DNA from: Deltaproteobacteria bacterium
GTDB taxonomy: Bacteria; Myxococcota_A; UBA796; UBA2385
Direction of reading: 5' to 3'
Assembly: GCA_947462115.1 (NCBI GenBank)
Contig: CANHON010000094.1
Location: forward strand, 1-13,261
DNA: 13,261 nt
Shown here: in pieces, positions 1 through 7,575 of the stretch
How positions within the stretch are numbered: position 1 is the first letter of the stretch
Layout of the letters: each line of letters starts with the position of its first letter
The notes under the pieces: model-generated
Database searches by the model: none
Seen by the model: only the letters and a program-made list of their open reading frames with translations
What the model was told of the DNA's origin: nothing
Position numbers and translations under genes: made by a program

Positions 1-342
1 CCGGTCGCCGCCGTCGAGGCCGCGCCCGCCACGCCCGCAACGCCCGCCGCGCCCGAGGCCCCCCGCTCGGTCTCCAAGCCCGACGACACCGACGACACCG
101 CCGGTCCGCCCATCCTCTTTGAAGACGTGCAGGCCATCCTGGACGATATGGTGCGCCCCGCCCTCCAAGGGGACGGCGGCGACATCTCGCTCCTCAAGGT
201 GGAGGATCGGCGGATCTATGTCCGGCTGGTGGGCGCCTGCAGCACCTGCCCCTCGTCGATCATGACGATGAAGATGGGCGTGGAGGCGCTGCTCAAGGAG
301 GAGTTCCCCCAGATGGAGGAGCTGATCCAGGTCGAGGCCTGA
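1..342 (+). CDS. NifU-like C-terminal domain protein (Fe-S scaffold), 5'-truncated
   Basis: The reading frame is open from the first base of the window and stops at TGA 340-342, so the start lies outside. Counting from the first codon, residues 1-37 are a low-complexity Pro/Ala then Asp/Thr-rich linker. Residues 38-113 form a NifU C-terminal (Nfu) domain. Its signature is VRPALQGDGGDISLLKV followed by the cluster-binding CxxC in GACSTCPSS (C80 and C83). Family knowledge: Nfu proteins hold a labile 4Fe-4S cluster, bridged between two subunits through the CxxC, and pass it to apo-enzymes in the cytoplasm. The linker implies another domain or a long N-terminal region upstream that cannot be identified here. 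An in-frame ATG at 151 and a GTG at 127 lie inside the domain and are unlikely starts. The gene converges on the next one. Domain call is firm; full architecture is unknown. Confidence 0.9.
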   Translation, partial: PVAAVEAAPATPATPAAPEAPRSVSKPDDTDDTAGPPILFEDVQAILDDMVRPALQGDGGDISLLKVEDRRIYVRLVGACSTCPSSIMTMKMGVEALLKEEFPQMEELIQVEA

Positions 343-381
343 GCTCAGCCCTCGGTCCAACGGGCTCAGCCCTCGGTCCAA
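343..381. repeat. 21-bp-period tandem duplication across a stop codon
   Basis: An 18-bp sequence, gctcagccctcggtccaa, occurs at 343-360 and again exactly at 364-381, giving a period of 21 bp. The right copy contains the last codons and the stop of the reverse-strand gene that ends at 366. Since 21 bp is seven codons, the left copy repeats Trp-Thr-Glu-Gly-stop in the same frame just past the real stop. It fills almost the whole gap between the two convergent genes. It looks like a replication-slippage duplication; no function is evident. Confidence 0.85.
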
Positions 382-1436
382 AGGGAGGGAACCGGCTGCG
401 GGTGCACCCAGCCGGCCTCCAGCCACTCCTCGACCGGGTGGTCGACCGCGACCTTGCCGACGTAGAGGCGGTCGATCCGACCGCCGCCCGCGAGCCAGCG
501 CTTCACCTGCAGGTAGCCCAGCAAGTACACGGAGTCTTTGGCGTAGACTCCGGGCAGCTCCGGGTGAGCGAGGCCGCGCTTGATGCGGGTGGTGATGCTC
601 CAGGCCAGGCCCGGTCCGAGCCGGCGCTCCAGCCGGGAATAGACCTCCCGAAAGCCCGCCCCCCGCGCGTGCTCAATGGCGGCCAGCACCTCCACTTGGT
701 GGGCCAAGGCGCTGGCGACGCCGCCCTCGACGCGCTCCTCCGCCAGCACCGCGAGGCCCTCTTCGGTCGCCAAGGAGCGCGGCAGCCCGGTCTGGAAACA
801 CCGGAGCGCTTGCGCCTCTCCGTTCCGGGAGCGCACGACGTGGACGTCCACCTCATGGGCGACGAGGCGCCGGAGGTCCCGCTGACGAAAGGTGCTGCGT
901 GAGTTGATTCGAATCAGGGACTTGGCGCTGTCCACCAGCACCCTCGCCGACATGACCGGGTCCTCCACCACCGTCCAGTGGCCCAGCCCCCGGAGGGCCA
1001 GGGCCCGGCGGAAGCCCACCATCATCGCCGCGCCGCTCAAGGGCGGCGAGCCCCCCTCCTGCGGGGCCGGCACCGACAGCGCCAGGGCCTCGACCGGCGG
1101 GTACCAGCCGGCCTCCTGGTTCATCGCGTCAAAAGCGGCCGCGGACCGGTCCCGCAGCGCGCGCAACAGCAAGCGCGTGCCGTCGATGCAGGCCCCGACC
1201 AGCGCCCCGGCCGGGTGGTCTCGGGGCGGCTCCGCCTCGTCGAGGGTCCGCAGCAGGGCGTCGCAGCCGACGAGCGGCTCGTAGACAAAGGGGGGCGCGG
1301 CTTGGCCCGCCAAGAACCGGGCCTTGGCCTCGGGAATGTTGCTCGGGTTGAGGTGGGAGGAGAAGTGGACCCGCGTCAAAACGTCGTGGTGCACACGATC
1401 GGCGAAGAGGATGGGCGCGGGGATGTTCAGGGGCAT
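366..1436 (-). CDS. DUF1704/MATCAP-like putative metallocarboxypeptidase (QEGLA-motif family)
   Basis: A 356-residue protein if started at ATG 1434-1436. The zinc-site motif HEVDVH (residues 194-199, HExxxH) is followed by VVRSRNG and then by TEEGLA, with E225 and E226. This HExxxH...EEGLA pair is the hallmark of DUF1704 proteins, the family that contains the eukaryotic tubulin tyrosine carboxypeptidase MATCAP. The HExxxH residues would bind metal and supply the catalytic Glu, with a downstream Glu as the third ligand. The substrate of bacterial members is not known to me. There is no signal peptide or membrane segment, so it is probably cytoplasmic. An upstream ATG at 1500-1502 has a better Shine-Dalgarno (GGAG, 7-nt spacer) and would add 22 residues. 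Those codons use rarer third bases (ACA, GCA, CTA, GGT) and the extra residues look non-conserved, so I prefer 1436, at moderate confidence. Fold call is good; activity is inferred. Confidence 0.8.
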   Translation of the reverse strand: MPLNIPAPILFADRVHHDVLTRVHFSSHLNPSNIPEAKARFLAGQAAPPFVYEPLVGCDALLRTLDEAEPPRDHPAGALVGACIDGTRLLLRALRDRSAAAFDAMNQEAGWYPPVEALALSVPAPQEGGSPPLSGAAMMVGFRRALALRGLGHWTVVEDPVMSARVLVDSAKSLIRINSRSTFRQRDLRRLVAHEVDVHVVRSRNGEAQALRCFQTGLPRSLATEEGLAVLAEERVEGGVASALAHQVEVLAAIEHARGAGFREVYSRLERRLGPGLAWSITTRIKRGLAHPELPGVYAKDSVYLLGYLQVKRWLAGGGRIDRLYVGKVAVDHPVEEWLEAGWVHPQPVPSLWTEG

Positions 1437-1564
1437 GCGCGCGGACGATAGCACCGCGCGGCACCGCTGGGGACCTGCGGGCTTTGTGCGACCCGGCCCC
1501 ATGCCGGGACTCCGCTTGCGTTAGACTCCCGCCCCGCCTTCGGCCCCGCACCGCTTCGGCGAAC

Positions 1565-1598
1565 CGCGGGGGCCCGATTCGACCCATCGGCCCCCGCG
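1565..1598. promoter_or_regulatory. Strong GC hairpin upstream of NAD-glutamate dehydrogenase
   Basis: The arms cgcgggggcc (1565-1574) and ggcccccgcg (1589-1598) are perfect inverted repeats, giving a 10-bp all-GC stem around a 14-nt loop. If C1575 is bulged, GAT (1576-1578) can pair with ATC (1586-1588) and extend the stem by three pairs. It lies 73 bp before the glutamate dehydrogenase start, in the region shared with the divergent DUF1704 gene. It could be an mRNA leader structure, an operator, or a roadblock between divergent transcripts. No T-run follows on the plus strand, so a classical terminator is unlikely. Structure is seen; role is unknown. Confidence 0.5.
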
Positions 1599-1671
1599 CC
1601 CGCGCCACAGCGGCCACGGGGGCCCAGGCCAGCGCAGCACGACCCCCACCGCAGCAGCGTGGAGAACGGCA

Positions 1672-4600
1672 ATGCAGAACACGGTCTACGCCCAGAAGAT
1701 GTTGGAGCAGCTCCAGGCCGACCCCGGCCAAAGCGCCGCGGAGCAAGCCCTGTTCCGGCGCTTCGTGCAGGCGCTCGGAAAGCAGCTCCGCGCGCCCTTC
1801 ACGAGCACCCGGAGCCCCGCCGAGGCGCTCAGGATGGTGACGGAGCTCTGGCCCAAGCTCGCGAGCCGCGGAAACAGCGCCCCGGTCGTAGACGCCCCCA
1901 CCACCGACACGCTGGTCACCTGGATGGCCGACCAGCCCTTCATTGTCGACACGGGCCGGCTCGCCCTGTCGCGCTGCGGGGTGGCCTACGAGGGCGGCTT
2001 CAACGTCATCATCCCCATCGGCCGGGACGAGCAGGGCGCGCTGGTTCGCGTGGATGATCCCCAGGATCCGGCAGAGTCGATCGTCCGCATCGAGCTCGGG
2101 TCGGCCTCGACCGAGGCCCTGGCCCAGCTGCGCAGCGAGCTCACCCGCAACCTCACGATCGCACAGGCGGTGGCGGCCGACTTCGGCCCGATGCTCGACG
2201 CGCTCGACGCCTTCTCCAGCCGCATGGTGCGGCGCTCCGACGTGGAGCCCAGCCGCGGCGAAGAGCTGCGCGAGGCCGCCGAGCTGCTCCGCTGGCTGCA
2301 GGCCGACAATTTCATCTTCACGGCGATGATCGTCGGCGATGAGCGGCTCGGCACCGCCCGCGCCGAGCACGCCGACCTCTGGGACACCACCACGCTCGAG
2401 CAGTGGGCCGAGGGCGAGACCCTCGTGACCGTCCGCAAGGCCGGCCAGGAGTCGCCGATCCACCGCGCCGGCCGCCTCGATGAGCTGCGCTTCTTGATCC
2501 CCGGCGCCGCGGGCGAGCCCAGCCGCAGCCTCGTGGTCCAGGGCCTGTTCACCTACCGGGCCATCACCCGCGCGAGCCGGCACGTGCCGGTGCTGCGCCG
2601 CATGCTGGCCACCATCCTCACCAGCAGTGAGCTCCGCCCCGGGAGCTTCCGCTACAAGGGCACCGCCAACGCCTTCGACGCGCTGCCCAACGAGTTCTTG
2701 TTCACCGCCGAGCCCGCACGCGTCGCCACCCTGCTCGAGCAGGTGATGGAGGCCGAGGCCGAACAAGACGTGCGCGCCCAGCTGGTGCCCGGCCGCGACG
2801 GCGCCTCCTTGTTCGTGCTCGTGGCCGTGCCCCGCGACCGCTGGTCCGATCCGCTCCGCGCCCGCCTCTCGGCCAAGCTGGTCGAGGCCACCGGCGCCAC
2901 CAGCGTGGATCACGGCGCCTTCAACGGCCGCTACCAGACCCTGCTCGTGCACTTCTACCTCACGGGCACCCGCTCGCTCTCCGCCGACGAGAGCAGCGCC
3001 CTGCAGGACGCGCTCGTCGAGATCGCCTCCCCCTGGCAGCAGCGGGTGTGGGCGGTGCTCAAGCAGCGCCATGGCGAAGATCGCGCGGACCAGCTCCTCT
3101 TCGACTATGGCAACAGCTTCGGCGAGCTGACGATCCAGCGCAACTCGCCGGAGCGCGCGGCTTCGGCCATCGAGAAGATGGAGCGCCTGCGCGCCGGCAG
3201 CCGCATTGAGATCGAGCTCATCACCGACGGCGGGGGCCCGACGCAGCTCCGCATCCTGCAGGCCCGCGACATCATCCTCAGCGACATCCTGCCGGTGCTC
3301 GACCAGTTCGGCGTGCGGGTCATCGACCAAGACGCCGACCCGGTCTGCATGGCATCGGGTCAGCGCTTCACCATGGACACCTTCCGCCTCGCCGCCACGG
3401 AGGGCGTGACCGACGAAGAGGTGCTCAGCCGCGGTGATCTGCTCGCCGATGGCCTGCGCGCCGTCTTCGAAGAGCGCATGCAGCACGACGGGCTCAACGC
3501 GCTCCTGCTGCGCGCGGGCATCCCGTGGCAGGCGGTGGACCTGCTCCGCGCCTACAACGGCTACGCGCGCCAGCTCGGCCTGCGCCTGCTGATCAGCCGG
3601 GTGCGCGAGCTCATGCTGAGCCAGCCCAAGCTGGTCGGGATGCTGTGGGCCTACTTTGAGGCCCGGTTCAACCCCGACGCGGCGCCCACCGCGGGCGAGC
3701 GCGGCGCTGCCGAGGCCGAGGCCTGCAACGAGGCCATCCTCAAGCTCACCGACCACGACCAGGACCGGCTGTTCCGGGCGCTGTTCAACCTGATGGAAGC
3801 GACCATCCGGACGAACTTCTACCGGACCGACAAGCCCGAGCACTACATCTCCTTCAAGGTCCTCGCCGCCAAGGTGAAGATGATGGAGGAGCCCAAGCTC
3901 AAGTACGAGATCTACGTCCACCACCGCGAAGTCGAAGGCGTGCACCTCCGCGGCAGCGACATCGCCCGCGGCGGCATCCGCTGGTCGGACCGCGAAGACT
4001 ACCGCCGGGAGGTGCTCGACCTCGCCACCACCCAGATGGTGAAGAACGTCATCATCGTGCCCGAGGGCGCGAAGGGCGGCTTCTACATCCGAAACAACCC
4101 CGGTGACCGCAACGAGCAGCGCCAGCGCGCCGACCGCCTCTACCAGATCCTGGTGCGCGGCATGCTCGACGTGACGGACAACTACACCCCCACCGGCGTG
4201 CAGCACCCGCCCCGGGTCGTCATTCACGACGGCAACGACCCCTACCTCGTGGTCGCGGCCGACAAGGGCACCGCGCACCTCTCCGACACCGCCAACGGCA
4301 TCTCCCGGAGCTACGGCTTCTGGCTGGATGACGCCTTCGCGAGCGGCGGGAGCAACGGCTACGACCACAAGAAGGTCGGCATCACCGCCAAGGGCGGCTG
4401 GATGACCGTGCGGCGCCTGCTGGCCGAGACCGGCATCGACGCCCACACCCAGACCTTCACCTGCGTGGGCATCGGCGACCCCAGCGGCGACGTGCTCGGC
4501 AACGGCGTGATCGAGCACCGCACCATGAAGTTGGTGGGCTGCTTCAACCACATGCACATCTTCATCGACCCCGAACCCGACCCCGAGCGCAGCTTCGAGG

Positions 4601-6315
4601 AGCGCCTCCGGCTGTTCAACGAGGTCAAGGGCTGGGATCACTACGACACCTCCGCCCTCTCGCCGGGCGGCGGCGTGTTCAACCGGCGGGCCAAAAGCAT
4701 CAAGCTCAGCCCCCAGATCAAACAGCTGCTCGGCGTCCTGCAGGACGAGCTGGCGCCTGACATGGTCATCCGGCTGCTGCTGCGCCTCAACGTGGACCTG
4801 CTGTGGAACGGCGGCATCGGCACCTACGTCAAGGCGAGCACCGAGACGCACGCCGACGCCGGCGACCTCAGCAACGACGACGTGCGCGTCAACGGCAACG
4901 AGCTGCGCTGCAAGGTGATCGGCGAGGGCGGCAACCTCGGCTTCACCCAGCGCGGCCGGATCGAGTACGCGCTGGCCGGGGGGCGGCTCAACACCGACTT
5001 CATCGACAACAGCGGCGGCGTCGATATGTCGGACCACGAGGTCAACCTCAAGATCTTGCTGAACCCGATGGTCACCGCCGGCAGCCTCAGCCTCGAGGGC
5101 CGCAACACGCTGCTGGAGTCGCTCACCGACCAGGTCGCCGCCGACGTGCTCGCCAACAACGACCGCCACGGACGCCAGCTCTCGCTCGACCAAGTCCGCT
5201 CCAGCCGCGACCCGCTGCAGTTCTCGCGCACCATCGACTGGGTGTGTCGCCTGGGCGGCACCAGCCGCGAGGCCCTGCGCTTGCCCACCGACGACGTGCT
5301 GCGCCGCCGCGCCGCCGCCAACCAGGGCATCACCCGCCCCGAGCTGGCCGTGCTGCAGGCCCACGTGAAGATGCACATCTTCAAGTCGCTGCGGGACGCC
5401 GATCCGAGCCGGGTGCCGGCCTTCGGGGACCGGGTCCGGGGCTACTTCCCCAAGGCGGTGGTCGAGCGCTTCCCGGCGGAGGTCGATGCCCACATGCTCC
5501 ACACGAGCATCGGCATGACCGTCGTCACCAACGAGGTCATCGGTGAGAACGGCGCGCTGTTCTTCCCGATGGTCGCGGAGCTGACCGGCGCGCCGATCGT
5601 CGAGATCGCCCGCACCTGGACCATGGTGATGGAGGGCCTCCAGGCCGGGGCCCTCAAGGCCGAGGTCTTCGCGCTGCCGCCGGCCGCCGCCTACCCCGCC
5701 TGGGTGGAGCTCACTGACGCGGTGCAGCAGCTCTGCAGCGTCTGGCTGGCCCCGGGTGAGCCCGGCGCCGACAAAGAGCCGATGGAGCCGATCCTCGCCG
5801 CCCTCAACGTGCTGCGCAGCCTGCCCGGCACCGCCCACTCGACCCGGCTGGAGGCGCGGGTGGACGCCCTGCTCCGCAGCGACGTCGCGGCTGCCATCGC
5901 CACCAGGCTCGCGGGGCTCTCCAAGCTCACCACCGCCCGCGAGGTGGTCCGCACCGCGGGCGGCCGAGACCTGACAGACGCCGCCGTGCGCTACCTCGCG
6001 GTCGGCGAGGCCAGCCGGCTCCTCCCGGCGATCCGGGCGCTCGAAGCCCGTCGGGCCGAGAGCGGCTGGGACCCCATCGCCATCGGCATCCTGCGCGGCC
6101 GCTACATCCGGCTGCTGCGCGAGCTGGCCCTCGCGGTGCAGGTCGACGAGGAGCTGAGCCTCGGCGTCGATCGCGTCGCGACCCGCCTCGCCCTCCGGCG
6201 CCTCGCGGGCCTGCGCGAGATGATGGACCGCATCCTCGGTGACCAGCCCGGCATCCCCGCCCTGCTGGTGGCCGAGGAGCGGGTGCGGGGCTGGCTGGCG
6301 CGCGAGCTGGGCTGA
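1672..6315 (+). CDS. NAD-dependent glutamate dehydrogenase, large (180-kDa-class) type
   Basis: This 1547-residue enzyme oxidatively deaminates L-glutamate to 2-oxoglutarate and ammonia with NAD+, a catabolic step in the cytoplasm. The length fits the large-subunit Bac_GDH family. The N-terminal ~690 residues should hold the ACT-like regulatory segments and helical linkers (ADNFIFTAM near residue 211). The catalytic core is unmistakable: RGGIRWSDR (766-774), QMVKNVIIVPEGAKGGF (788-804, with K791 and K801), DGNDPYLVVAADKGTA (853-868), the nucleotide-binding VGIGDPSGDVLGNG (932-945) and, further on, GGIGTYVKAS, GEGGNLGFTQRGRIEYALAGGR and DHEVNLKILL. The C-terminal ~350 residues are helical. Start ATG 1672 has GGAG at 1661-1664 with a 7-nt spacer. 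The Pro in GDPSGD replaces the Met usual in proteobacterial members I know. The gene heads a four-gene run. Family activity is typically allosteric and tetrameric or hexameric; that is not visible here. Confidence 0.96.
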   Translation: MQNTVYAQKMLEQLQADPGQSAAEQALFRRFVQALGKQLRAPFTSTRSPAEALRMVTELWPKLASRGNSAPVVDAPTTDTLVTWMADQPFIVDTGRLALSRCGVAYEGGFNVIIPIGRDEQGALVRVDDPQDPAESIVRIELGSASTEALAQLRSELTRNLTIAQAVAADFGPMLDALDAFSSRMVRRSDVEPSRGEELREAAELLRWLQADNFIFTAMIVGDERLGTARAEHADLWDTTTLEQWAEGETLVTVRKAGQESPIHRAGRLDELRFLIPGAAGEPSRSLVVQGLFTYRAITRASRHVPVLRRMLATILTSSELRPGSFRYKGTANAFDALPNEFLFTAEPARVATLLEQVMEAEAEQDVRAQLVPGRDGASLFVLVAVPRDRWSDPLRARLSAKLVEATGATSVDHGAFNGRYQTLLVHFYLTGTRSLSADESSALQDALVEIASPWQQRVWAVLKQRHGEDRADQLLFDYGNSFGELTIQRNSPERAASAIEKMERLRAGSRIEIELITDGGGPTQLRILQARDIILSDILPVLDQFGVRVIDQDADPVCMASGQRFTMDTFRLAATEGVTDEEVLSRGDLLADGLRAVFEERMQHDGLNALLLRAGIPWQAVDLLRAYNGYARQLGLRLLISRVRELMLSQPKLVGMLWAYFEARFNPDAAPTAGERGAAEAEACNEAILKLTDHDQDRLFRALFNLMEATIRTNFYRTDKPEHYISFKVLAAKVKMMEEPKLKYEIYVHHREVEGVHLRGSDIARGGIRWSDREDYRREVLDLATTQMVKNVIIVPEGAKGGFYIRNNPGDRNEQRQRADRLYQILVRGMLDVTDNYTPTGVQHPPRVVIHDGNDPYLVVAADKGTAHLSDTANGISRSYGFWLDDAFASGGSNGYDHKKVGITAKGGWMTVRRLLAETGIDAHTQTFTCVGIGDPSGDVLGNGVIEHRTMKLVGCFNHMHIFIDPEPDPERSFEERLRLFNEVKGWDHYDTSALSPGGGVFNRRAKSIKLSPQIKQLLGVLQDELAPDMVIRLLLRLNVDLLWNGGIGTYVKASTETHADAGDLSNDDVRVNGNELRCKVIGEGGNLGFTQRGRIEYALAGGRLNTDFIDNSGGVDMSDHEVNLKILLNPMVTAGSLSLEGRNTLLESLTDQVAADVLANNDRHGRQLSLDQVRSSRDPLQFSRTIDWVCRLGGTSREALRLPTDDVLRRRAAANQGITRPELAVLQAHVKMHIFKSLRDADPSRVPAFGDRVRGYFPKAVVERFPAEVDAHMLHTSIGMTVVTNEVIGENGALFFPMVAELTGAPIVEIARTWTMVMEGLQAGALKAEVFALPPAAAYPAWVELTDAVQQLCSVWLAPGEPGADKEPMEPILAALNVLRSLPGTAHSTRLEARVDALLRSDVAAAIATRLAGLSKLTTAREVVRTAGGRDLTDAAVRYLAVGEASRLLPAIRALEARRAESGWDPIAIGILRGRYIRLLRELALAVQVDEELSLGVDRVATRLALRRLAGLREMMDRILGDQPGIPALLVAEERVRGWLARELG

Positions 6316-6339
6316 GCCGAAGACCCCGGGCGACCCCGC

Positions 6340-6936
6340 ATGAACGGCCCCGTGGAGCGCTGGTACTTCACGCGGCACGCGGAGTCCGAAGACAACGTGC
6401 TCGGGCGCCTCTCGGACGATCCGGAGGCACCATTGAGCGCCCGGGGCCGCGACCAAGCCGCCGCCCTGGCCCGAACCGCCGCCGTGCTCGGCCCGAGCCA
6501 GCTCTGGTCGAGCCCGATGCGGCGGGCCCAAGAGACCGCCGCCCCCCTCGCGGCCCGCCTGGGCCTCCCGGTCGGCACCCTCGAGGGGCTCCGGGAGCGG
6601 CGGCTCGGGGCCTTCACCGGGCGCCTCCGCGCCGAGCTGGGCGACGGACCGGACCGGGACGCGCTCCTCGCCTGGCACCCCGGCCCGCCCGGGGGCGAGG
6701 GCCTCCACGCCGCCGCGCTCCGGGCCGCCGAGGCGCTCGCCGGGCTGCCCGATGCCCCCTGCCGGCTGATCATCAGCCACGCAGGCGTACTTCGCGCGCT
6801 GATCGGCGCCATCGACCGCAGCCCCACCGCCGAGCGCGGGCGCCTCAAGATCGCGAACGCGGCCCCCCTCTACCGAGCGCTGCCCCGTGGCTTCATGCGG
6901 ATCCTCTGGGATGAGCTGCGGGCCGAGCTCCGATAG
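6340..6936 (+). CDS. Histidine phosphatase family protein (phosphoglycerate mutase-like)
   Basis: A 198-residue cytoplasmic protein of the histidine phosphatase branch-1 fold, which transfers phosphate through a phospho-histidine. The RHG-type motif is TRHAES with nucleophile H13 and R12. The second phosphate-binding Arg is in SPMRRAQET (R62). The likely general acid is E86 in LRERRLGAFTG. The second catalytic His is H147 in IISHAGVLRAL. All key residues are present, so it should be active. The family covers phosphosugar, nucleotide and cofactor phosphatases such as GpmB, CobC and SixA types, and the substrate cannot be chosen from sequence alone. The start lies 24 bp after the glutamate dehydrogenase stop with no clear Shine-Dalgarno, so coupled translation or a weak leader is likely. 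Downstream, 51 bp separate it from maf, consistent with one operon. Confidence 0.9.
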   Translation: MNGPVERWYFTRHAESEDNVLGRLSDDPEAPLSARGRDQAAALARTAAVLGPSQLWSSPMRRAQETAAPLAARLGLPVGTLEGLRERRLGAFTGRLRAELGDGPDRDALLAWHPGPPGGEGLHAAALRAAEALAGLPDAPCRLIISHAGVLRALIGAIDRSPTAERGRLKIANAAPLYRALPRGFMRILWDELRAELR

Positions 6937-6987
6937 ACGTCCCCAAAGGCTGCACCCACCGGCAGCGGCGGAGGATAAGCGCCGACC

Positions 6988-7575
6988 ATGCTCCCGCCGC
7001 TCATCCTCGCCAGCGCCTCTCCTCGGCGCCTCGGACTGCTCACCGCAGTCGGGGTCACCGTGCACCACGTCATCCCCGCCGAGATCGACGAGTCGCGGCC
7101 ACCGGGGCTCAGCCCCCTCGCGCACGTCTCCCGCCTCGCCGAGGCCAAGGCCCAGCGGGTGGCCGAGGCGGTGGGTCCCCAGGGCTGGGTGCTCGCCGCC
7201 GACACCATCGTGCACCGCGGCGATGTGCTCTACGAGAAGCCTTCGGACGCCGCCGAGGCGGTGGCGACGCTCAGCGCCCTGGCCGGCGGCTGGCATTCGG
7301 TCAGCACCGCTTGGGCGCTCGTGCCCGCCGGGGGCCTCGCCGGGCCCGCGCGGAGCGGCCGGAGCACGACCCAGGTGCGGTTTCGCGGGCTGGAGGCCAC
7401 CGCCATCGCCGCCTATGTGGCCACCGGTGAAGGCCTCGATAAGGCCGGCGCTTACGCCATTCAGGGCATAGGCGCAGCGCTCGTCGAGGCCCTCGACGGC
7501 GACCTCTCCAACGTCGTCGGGCTGCCCTTGGGTCCGGTGCTCGAGGCCCTCCGCGCGGCCGGGGTGCACCCATGA
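6988..7575 (+). CDS. maf: Maf-like nucleoside triphosphate pyrophosphatase
   Basis: A 195-residue Maf/HAM1-superfamily protein of the usual family length. The N-terminal signature is LASASPRRLGLL (SASPRR at 9-14). The metal and catalytic segment is LAADTIV with D72, followed by K84 in YEKPSD. The C-terminal signature is DKAGAYAIQGIGAALVEAL followed by GDLSNVVGLPL. Family knowledge: Maf enzymes hydrolyse nucleoside triphosphates, including non-canonical or modified nucleotides, to the monophosphate and pyrophosphate; overexpression blocks septation in some bacteria. Which Maf subtype (dTTP/UTP or m7GTP type) this is I cannot settle. GGAGG at 6970-6974 lies 13 nt before the ATG, a rather long spacing. 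The stop overlaps the next start (ATGA), indicating translational coupling with the YggS gene. Confidence 0.94.
   Translation: MLPPLILASASPRRLGLLTAVGVTVHHVIPAEIDESRPPGLSPLAHVSRLAEAKAQRVAEAVGPQGWVLAADTIVHRGDVLYEKPSDAAEAVATLSALAGGWHSVSTAWALVPAGGLAGPARSGRSTTQVRFRGLEATAIAAYVATGEGLDKAGAYAIQGIGAALVEALDGDLSNVVGLPLGPVLEALRAAGVHP

Noticed and set aside
1552..1561. cgc-TTCG-gcg mini hairpin with a UUCG tetraloop in the divergent region
   Set aside because: There are only three base pairs and no extension, too short to call a structure.
1129..7569. A reverse-strand frame of 2146 codons open across glutamate dehydrogenase, the phosphatase and most of maf
   Set aside because: The three plus-strand genes share the same frame and this antisense frame is in register with them. 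Antisense stops would need TTA, CTA or TCA sense codons, which are absent here because of the extreme G/C preference at third positions. The translation is low-complexity and matches no family I know.
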